Below the pieces are notes generated by a model. It was given only the letters and a program-made list of their open reading frames with translations. It had not been told where the DNA came from and ran no database searches. Shown here piece by piece: positions 21,601 to 27,992 of a stretch of DNA of 27,992 bases (the first letter of the stretch is position 1; each line of letters starts with the position of its first letter). Source of the stretch: Polysphondylium violaceum (Eukaryota > Evosea > Eumycetozoa > Dictyosteliales > Dictyosteliaceae); assembly GCA_000277445.1 (NCBI GenBank), contig AJWJ01000298.1:1-27992 (forward strand). Reading direction: 5' to 3'. The position numbers were made by a program, and so were the translations under genes.

Positions 21601-24600
21601 TGATGACAAGTATATTCAATCAAGAATGGAGATTGTCGAAAAGTTGGGAGAGTTGTTGATTTCCCATGGTGCCAAATTAAATGCTCCCAACAAGGATGGC
21701 AGCACTCCATTGATGATGGCATTCTTGGCCAAGAATGTACCAGCCATTATCTATTTCCTCAAAAAGGGCAGCACCTTATTGGGCCAGTATCCCAAGACCA
21801 AGTGCAACATTCTCCACGACATTATGTCATTGTTTAATGCTTTGGAACACTTTACACCCATCTCTGAGCAATTGCTCAAGGGCGACAATGACCTTAAAGA
21901 GCTTGTCAACCAATACAATGCCGCCTACCAAACACCCATCATGAAGATTCTCTCTCAGTTCAATCAACCCAAAGAGTCAGCATTCCTGGATTTCTTTAAT
22001 GCTCTCATGACCAAGAGCACACCAAATCTCTCTCTTCAAGAGGACGCCCCTCTCCTCGACAAGAATGACCACGATGTCTCATTCACCTCTGAAAGTGGTG
22101 GTGACATTGAAAATGATTCAGAAAACTCTTTTGAAATTGACAATTCAGATGACGATGACAATTCAGATGACGATGACAATACAGATTATGATTCAGATGA
22201 TGACCACCATCACAAGTCCTCTTCTAAAAAGGATGAAAAGAAGGTGTATTCCAAAAAGACTGCTTTACATTATGCCGTGTCTACTGGAAGCAAAGGCGTT
22301 GTCGATATCGTGTTGAAATTCAAACCAGCATTAGACACTGTCGACGTCGACTCTGAAACCCCATTACACGTTGCCATCTTTAGCTCATTCTTTCCAATTG
22401 CCACTGCTTTGGTTGAAGCCGGCACCAATCTCAAGATTCTCGACAAAGAGTTACGTACACCACTTCATTTGGCCTGCTCCAAGATGAATTACCCATTGAT
22501 CAAGAGTTTGATCATCAAAAACTCTCCCGTCAACCAACAAGACAAGAGAGGTTGCACACCATTGATGTTGGCCTGTAAAAACAAAAACAACATTAGTGAC
22601 GACGCCCTCGATGGCGAACATAATCCCATTTCATTGCTCTTGACCAACGGTGCCAACACCAAGGTGGTCGACAGTCAAGGTAGAAACGCACTCCACTATT
22701 GCATCAATGCCTCTGGCTCAGACACAAACAGTTCATTTGAGATTGAAGACATTTTGATTAAATACAATGTACCCATCAACGATGTCGACTATCTTGGTCG
22801 TACTCCACTCCACTATGCATTTATCAAGATTGGCTCCAAATTCATCAACGACGGCTCCTCTACCGATCCCATTCAGGTCGTTAGTTCATTGTGTTCATTG
22901 GAAAACATAAAGATTGATATTGCCGATAAATTTGGTCGTACTCCTTTATTCTATGCCGCCCAACACGGTAGTACTGTGTCTTGCTTACTCTTGTTGCAAA
23001 GAAAGGCTGAAATCAATCGTGAAGATGATCTCAAAAATACTCCATTGGGTATCTCTCTCTTTTACAGACATCCAGACTGTGCCATCACTCTTATTCAAAA
23101 AGGCGCCAATGTCAAGGCTTCTCTTACTCAATACAGCTACAAGATTGAAAAGAAATTGGTTCCACTCGTGCAGACAGATGCTGAAAAACAAAAAGAACAA
23201 GCAAACGCCACCAACGATGCCACTGAAAAGAAAGAAGTGTTGCAAGAAATTGTCGAAAGAAAGGTTGAAGAAACCGTTGGTTTATTCTATCATGTCGTGC
23301 GTAACAATTGGCAAGGTGTTGCCTATATCATGTTGGACTCTGGTTTAGATTCATTCAACGCACTTCATGATTCATTCAAGGCCGATAAATATCAATTGGC
23401 TCTTACTTTGTTGGGTAACATTAGATCACCAGAAGAGGTTGCTCACTTGTCACCAGAGAAAAGAAATCTTTTCCACTATATTGGTATTTACCCAAGTTCA
23501 GTTTCCAATTGGTCTGAAAGAGTGCAACAAAAACTATTGAATGCCAAAGTATCACCAAACTTGATTGATACCTATGGCCGTACTCCCCTTCACTATGCTG
23601 CCAAGTCTAGTAGTTATCGTTATGTAGAGTTTCTTCTCAAGAATGGTCTCAACATCAATTTACAAGACAAAGAAGGTTACACACCACTTTCATTAGAGGT
23701 AAAGAATATCAAATATGTTCCAACAGATAATGTTGTCAATAGTGCCTCTAGTGGATCCACTACTGCTACACCAGCTCAACCACCCCCACCATACGTTCCA
23801 CCTCCAACTCTTGCCACTCTTATCTCTGCCAAACCAAACTTTGATCTCCTTTTCCCTCAAGAGGATATGGACGAAAAGATCACTGTTCTCATCTATGCCG
23901 TCATTACAAAGAATGTGGATTTGGTCAAATACTTGATCAACAATAAGGCCAGTGTAAACACTCCAGACTCTTCTGGTTTGACTCCTCTTATGCACGCTGT
24001 CAAAGTCAATAGTATTGAATTGGTAAACATCCTCTTGTCAAACAATGCCAATATCAACGCCAAGGATATGGATCAAAAGACTGTTATTCATTATGTTGTC
24101 AACCCCATTGAATATGGTTCCTATGAAAACATCCAGCTACTCAATCTCTTAGCCTCCAAGGGTGCCAACATTGATTCTCCAGACATTGGCAAAAAGACAC
24201 CAAACTATTATGCCTCACTTCAAGACTCTGGCAGACTTTCCGAGGCCTTGATTTCATTGGGTGCCAAAAAGATCCCACCCACTAGTATCCCAACTCGTGA
24301 ATCATCTGTGATTTCTGTTTGGAACACTGTCAACTATGAGCAAGACTTTGAGAAATACATGGCCTCTCAAAAAGAAGCCATGGCCGCTGTCGATAAAAAA
24401 GGAGAACACAAACCATTGGTTGATAAACTCTCTCAATTAGCCCACAATTCCGTTGTCTATGTTGACCCAAGTGGTCTCATTTATGATGTGCTCATGATCA
24501 AGGTTGATAGCAAAAAAGGTTTTTATGGTCAAAACAACTTTTACGTCATGCAGCTCATCTACAATGCTGGCATTGATAGATACTTTTTATGGAATCGTTG

Positions 24601-26026
24601 GGGTAGAATCGGGTCTCAAGGTCAATACCAAAAGACACCATTCTCTAAAGAGGAAGGTATCGCAGAGTTTGCCAAAATCTTTAAGACAAAATCTGGCAGT
24701 CCATTTACCATTGAAACTGTCAACCACTTTGTCAAGATGGAGGGTAAATACAATCTCCTCAAAATTGATAGAACTGAAAAAGTAAAGAAAGAAGTCTTGC
24801 ATCCATTCAACTTTGCCAACTATCCAGCCTCCAAACTCCCACAACCAATTCAAAAGGTCATGGCACAATTTTGCAATGTCGAAGCCATTGCCAATCAATT
24901 CAAGAGGTTAAGAGTTAATTCCGATGCCATGCCATTGGGTCGTATTCCCAAGGAAACCATTGCCAAGGCCATTGGCATTCTTGGTAAATTGTCTGAATTT
25001 TTGACAAAAATCTCTGACATGGAAAAAGAACTTGCTGAAAAGCCACCCGGCACCTCTCCAGACTACAAGACACTTGACGAGATTGGTGAACAACAAATTC
25101 GTCTCAGTGATCAATTCTATGAAACCATTCCACACGCCGACTTTGCCACCGATCGTATGACTGTGTTGAGCAAGGCTGACGAGATTGTCGCCAAAATCAA
25201 GTTGCTCGAAAACATTGATGAACTTGAAACCGTGTCCAAAATCCTTTTGGCCGCCCACTACAACAAGACCATACATCCATTTGACTATTGTTTCTCTGCT
25301 ATGGGCTGCAGCATGGAGCTCATTGATAAAGAGTCGGCTGAATATAAGATCCTCAAACAGTATGCCCAAAACACTGGCCTTGAAAGCAATGAAATTGTAA
25401 ATTTGTTTAGAATTCAAAGAAAAGGTGAGGCTGAAAGATTCCAAAACTTTAAACACCTCAAGAACCATTTCCTCTTGTGGCACGGTTCCCTCACCACCAA
25501 CTATCTTAGTATCCTCTCTCAAGGCCTCAAAATTGCCCCTCCCGAAGCCCCAGTCACCGGATACATGTTTGGTCGTGGTCTCTATTGGGCCGATATGTTT
25601 AGAAAGTCTATCAACTATTGTGGTGGCTCTAAATATGGTGATGGTGAAGAGTCTACCAACTCTTTTATGTTGCTCGGTGAAGTTGCCCTCGGTACCATGG
25701 CTGAGTACAAGAGTGCCCACTATATGGAATCACCCAATCCAGGCACTAACAGTACCAAAGGTATTGGTAGAAATAGTCCAAACTTTGATGACTCTATCAT
25801 TCTAAACAATGGTGTCACCATTCCTCTCTCTCCACCCATCTCCAACAAAGAAGACACTGAATTGGTTTTGGAATGGAATGAATATATAGTTTATAATCCC
25901 GCTCAAGTGAGAATGAGATATTTGATGGAAATTAATCATAAATCACAATTTAGTTATAATCATGCGTTTGGTAATAATAATTTGTATGGTAGACATTACT
26001 CAAGACCCCAACAAACATATTTTTAA
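18685..26026 (+). CDS. giant ankyrin-repeat/WGR/PARP protein (ADP-ribosyltransferase)
   Basis: Exons 18685-18732, 18836-20212 and 20291-26026 give 2386 residues. The order is: short N-terminal domain (1-95); a Lys/Glu/Ser arm (about 100-330) with repeated KKRGRK/KKRGRGP AT-hook-like motifs; a CCPMC knuckle (353-357); ankyrin repeats from about 370 to 1810 (many TPLHxA, TPLMxA), broken by an acidic Asp/Ser linker at 22147-22206; WGR domain (about 1861-1940, FLWNRWGRIGSQGQY); PARP regulatory helices (about 1989-2142); catalytic domain (about 2176-2386). The triad is complete: H2206 (LLWHGS), Y2240 (GLYWAD) and E2339 (NEYIVYN), so poly-ADP-ribosylation with NAD+ is expected. The catalytic part is much closer to PARP1 (IAPPEAPVTGYMFGRGLYWAD) than to tankyrases, which lack WGR. 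The layout resembles nematode PME-5. A nuclear, DNA-damage-linked role is inferred from WGR and the basic arm. Confidence 0.93.
19391..19575 (+). other. AT-hook-like KKRGR motifs encoded three times in the PARP N-terminal arm
   Basis: Three KKRGR-cores (KKRGRKKK, KKRGRGPAKK and KKRGRGPGKK) are spaced through an otherwise Lys/Glu/Ser-rich arm. The canonical AT-hook core is GRP; here RGRGP and RGRK variants occur. They probably aid nuclear import or chromatin/DNA contact. Confidence 0.55.
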
Positions 26027-26134
26027 AATAAAATAAATATATCTATAATCTAATCACTTTTTTTTTTTTTCCGATATTAGAGTAAATTAAATAGATAATT
26101 AAAAAAAAAAAAAAGAATTGTGATCTAAAAACAA

Positions 26135-27226
26135 TTGGTGCAGAGTTTAATTTATTTACTAAGGTCGAGTATCCATCCACCATGTAGACCCAATATTCCT
26201 TTCAATTTCTTTATTGGGAATAAATCTACAAAGTCCAAGTTGTCTTTCACCAATACTCTCTTGATAAGCAAAAACTGTGATTTGAAGAGTGTTTGCAATT
26301 TTTTTCATAAATCACCCGATTCACCAGCTGCTGTATCACATGTCCGGAACCATATTAAAGGACATTTTTTATCATATTTAGAATATGACAAAAAGAGTCT
26401 TTGGTGATACCATTTTGCCTATCTACACACAGAATCTGAACCACTTGAAATCACTTATGATGAATTATCATCAGTACATGGTTCCAAAACAATGGGATTA
26501 ATTAATCTTCATGAAATATCATTACTCTGTAAATGGAATATCAAACACTTTATCATAAGTTCATCTGCATTGGTTTTTAGTTCAACGTTTAATCAATGCG
26601 CTTATATTTCAGCTAACATGGTGTATGATTCATTCTCTAAATACAGAAGATCACTTGGACTTGAAAGTACAAATCTTATCTTTGGTGCACTCCAAGGTGC
26701 AGGATATGTCTCTAGAAAGAAATCTGTTGAAAGTTCTCTTAGCCATATGGGTATGTTGCCAACAAACATATCTAAAATTCTTGGTACCATTGGTCTCATT
26801 ATCTCAAATAATAACAAAGATTTTGGAACCAATCTAATAATATCAAAATATGATTTTGAAGCTCTCAAAAGAATTGATGAAAAGCTTATTCAATTAGATT
26901 ATTACATGAATCAGTTTGAATCTATTAATAATACCATTAAATCTCAAGATAGCATTAGAGATAAATCCATAGCTACAATTTCAGATTTATTGTCAATTAG
27001 TGCATCCAAATTAAACTATTCATCAATGAAATTAAAAGATTATGGTGTCGATAGTAAGTTTATGGTACAATTAAAGAATTGGATTGAAAAAGAATTCCAA
27101 AAACCAAATATTATTTCAATTTCTCAATTACAAAACTCTACAATCGATACAATTATTCAAATAGTTCAAAAATCTTTAAAAAATAATGACACAAATAAGA
27201 AAGGGTGTAAAACTGTCATTTTTTGA
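26135..27226 (+). pseudogene. 3' stump of a polyketide synthase: end of ketoreductase domain plus acyl carrier protein
   Basis: One frame runs from 26135 to 27226, broken by TGA at 26405-26407. After the stop the frame gives YHFAYLHTESEPLEI, then from ATG 26492 SKTMGLINLHEIS-like text (KTMGLINLHEISLLCKWNIK), AYISANMVYDSFSKYRRSLGL and GAGYVSRKKSVESSL, all typical of the end of the dictyostelid PKS ketoreductase domain. A C-terminal ACP follows: LKDYGVDSKFMVQLKNWIEK, with the phosphopantetheine Ser (codon 188 from 26492) present but followed by Lys where Leu is usual. The KS, AT, DH, methyltransferase and ER regions are absent: PARP ends only 108 bp upstream. The part before the TGA (26135-26404) is in frame but I cannot match it to a PKS domain. 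Best read as a decaying paralogue of the adjacent PKS; a small expressed KR/ACP protein from 26492 is possible. Confidence 0.75.
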
Positions 27227-27734
27227 TGAAAAAAAATAGAAACCGCATTTTTACCGACCAATATCTCATTTTTCTGACCCACCAAGGACCTACCTACCTC
27301 TGCTTGTCTCTAGTTTTATCACCTATAAGAGAGGTAGTTGGAAAGTTTATGAAAGGACATTAATTTCCGAAAATATGTTTATTAAAAAAAAAGAAAACCT
27401 TTATCATCATGCATCAATCACTTTTACTATATGAGTTTATCAGAGAATCCCCACCTATTTAAAAAAATTCTGAAGGGATATGTTCCGTGTTGTCATTTTG
27501 TGTGGTGTAAAAATACTAACTACAAAAATTTTTAAAAAACCACCCCTCACTCTAATAATAGATTTTGAATCTATTATTAGAGGATTTCTAATTTTATGAT
27601 AATATAAATCTTTGATCAACTGAGCTCACAAGCAGAATACTCTAGTTTTTTTTTTTTCAAAAAGATGTGTGAAAAGTGATTTTACTTATTTTTTTTGTGG
27701 TTTTATTAGTCTTTGAGTTATAGATTTAAAGAAT
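27227..27734. promoter_or_regulatory. upstream region of the downstream polyketide synthase
   Basis: This 508-bp spacer follows the PKS stump and must hold the promoter of the next PKS. It contains a perfect 15-bp inverted repeat (separate entry), a short inverted repeat CTACCTCT (27295-27302) / AGAGGTAG around 27330, and A/T runs. No gene is seen. Confidence 0.5.
27550..27582. repeat. perfect 15-bp inverted repeat with 3-base loop
   Basis: Arms 27550-27564 (CTCTAATAATAGATT) and 27568-27582 (AATCTATTATTAGAG) are exact reverse complements around TTG. The structure is about 150 bp upstream of the PKS start codon. It could be a protein-binding palindrome, a transcript hairpin or the remnant of a mobile element end. 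Confidence 0.9.
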
Positions 27735-27992
27735 ATGATGAATTATAGTGTTGAAAAGAAAAATAGAGTGGCAGTAGTTGGTATTGGTCTTAGATTACCA
27801 GGAAATTCAAATTCTCCACAAGAATTTTGGAACAATATAAAAAATAAATTTGATGGTGTGGTTGAGATTCCCAAAGATAGGTTGTCTGAAAACTTTTACA
27901 ATATTGGTTATATTGGTAATAACAAAGGTGGCTTTATTGATTTGAATGAATGGTTGTCTTTTGATCCTTTGTTTTTCGGTATCAAACCCATT
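27735..27992 (+). CDS. polyketide synthase, N-terminal start of the ketosynthase domain (runs off the window)
   Basis: From ATG 27735 (the first of two adjacent ATGs) the frame is open for 86 codons to the window edge. After a short leader it shows the classic beta-ketoacyl synthase opening RVAVVGIGLRLPGN, then EFWNNIKNKFDGVVEIPKDR, NKGGFIDLNEWLSFDPLFFG, as in dictyostelid modular type I PKSs, which usually begin directly with KS. The catalytic Cys-His-His lie beyond the window, so integrity of the enzyme and its product cannot be judged. It is in the same direction as the truncated PKS upstream, consistent with a tandem PKS locus. Confidence 0.92.
   Translation, partial: MMNYSVEKKNRVAVVGIGLRLPGNSNSPQEFWNNIKNKFDGVVEIPKDRLSENFYNIGYIGNNKGGFIDLNEWLSFDPLFFGIKPI

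Noticed and set aside
24908-25720. 270-codon minus-strand open frame
   Set aside because: It is antisense to the PARP regulatory and catalytic domains; the C-ending codon bias of the sense gene removes stops on the other strand.

Overview
The window is nuclear DNA of a social amoeba (dictyostelid). Supporting signs are very AT-rich intergenic DNA with long T and A runs, compact genes with short GT..AG introns (52-196 bp, most donors reading GTATGT or GTAAGT), AAT-encoded asparagine runs, a DSCP-N/follistatin-type spore coat protein gene, and a dictyostelid-style polyketide synthase locus. I cannot name the species. The many C-ending codons in the exosome, Mios and PARP genes argue against assuming D. 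discoideum itself.

Layout, left to right: calcineurin A (+, 4 exons, 446-2536); a 1.6 kb intergenic region rich in GT/CA elements; a secreted spore-coat-like protein (+, 3 exons, 4156-5861); exosome subunit Rrp45/EXOSC9 (+, 6192-7598); the GATOR2 subunit Mios (-, 5 exons, 11106-7725); the PD-(D/E)XK nuclease CDIN1/C15orf41 (+, 3 exons, 11403-12543); ubiquitin-ribosomal protein S27a (-, 2 exons, 13597-12937); a GDP-fucose transporter-like SLC35C1 protein (+, 2 exons, 14133-15325); a mitochondrial rhodanese-fold protein lacking the catalytic cysteine (+, 3 exons, 15534-16539); meiotic recombination factor MND1 (-, 3 exons, 17438-16662); a 1.2 kb intergenic region holding a possible gene relic; a giant ankyrin-WGR-PARP protein of 2386 residues (+, 3 exons, 18685-26026); the 3' stump of a polyketide synthase (KR end plus ACP, 26135-27226, with an in-frame stop); and the start of an apparently intact polyketide synthase (+, 27735 to the window end).

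Most genes are single-copy housekeeping functions: signalling, RNA decay, TORC1 control, translation, Golgi transport, meiosis and ADP-ribosylation. They are not an operon or a pathway cluster. The accessory parts are the spore coat gene with its GT/CA-rich upstream region and the PKS end of the window, where a truncated PKS lies 508 bp upstream of a complete PKS start in the same orientation, as expected from tandem duplication and decay.

The most notable observations are a fourfold 9-residue repeat in calcineurin A that looks like a multiplied autoinhibitory core, a Cys-to-Ser change at the rhodanese active site, the ankyrin-WGR-PARP architecture with an intact H-Y-E triad, and a perfect 15-bp hairpin in the PKS promoter region. 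No tRNA, rRNA, CRISPR array or intact transposon was recognised.
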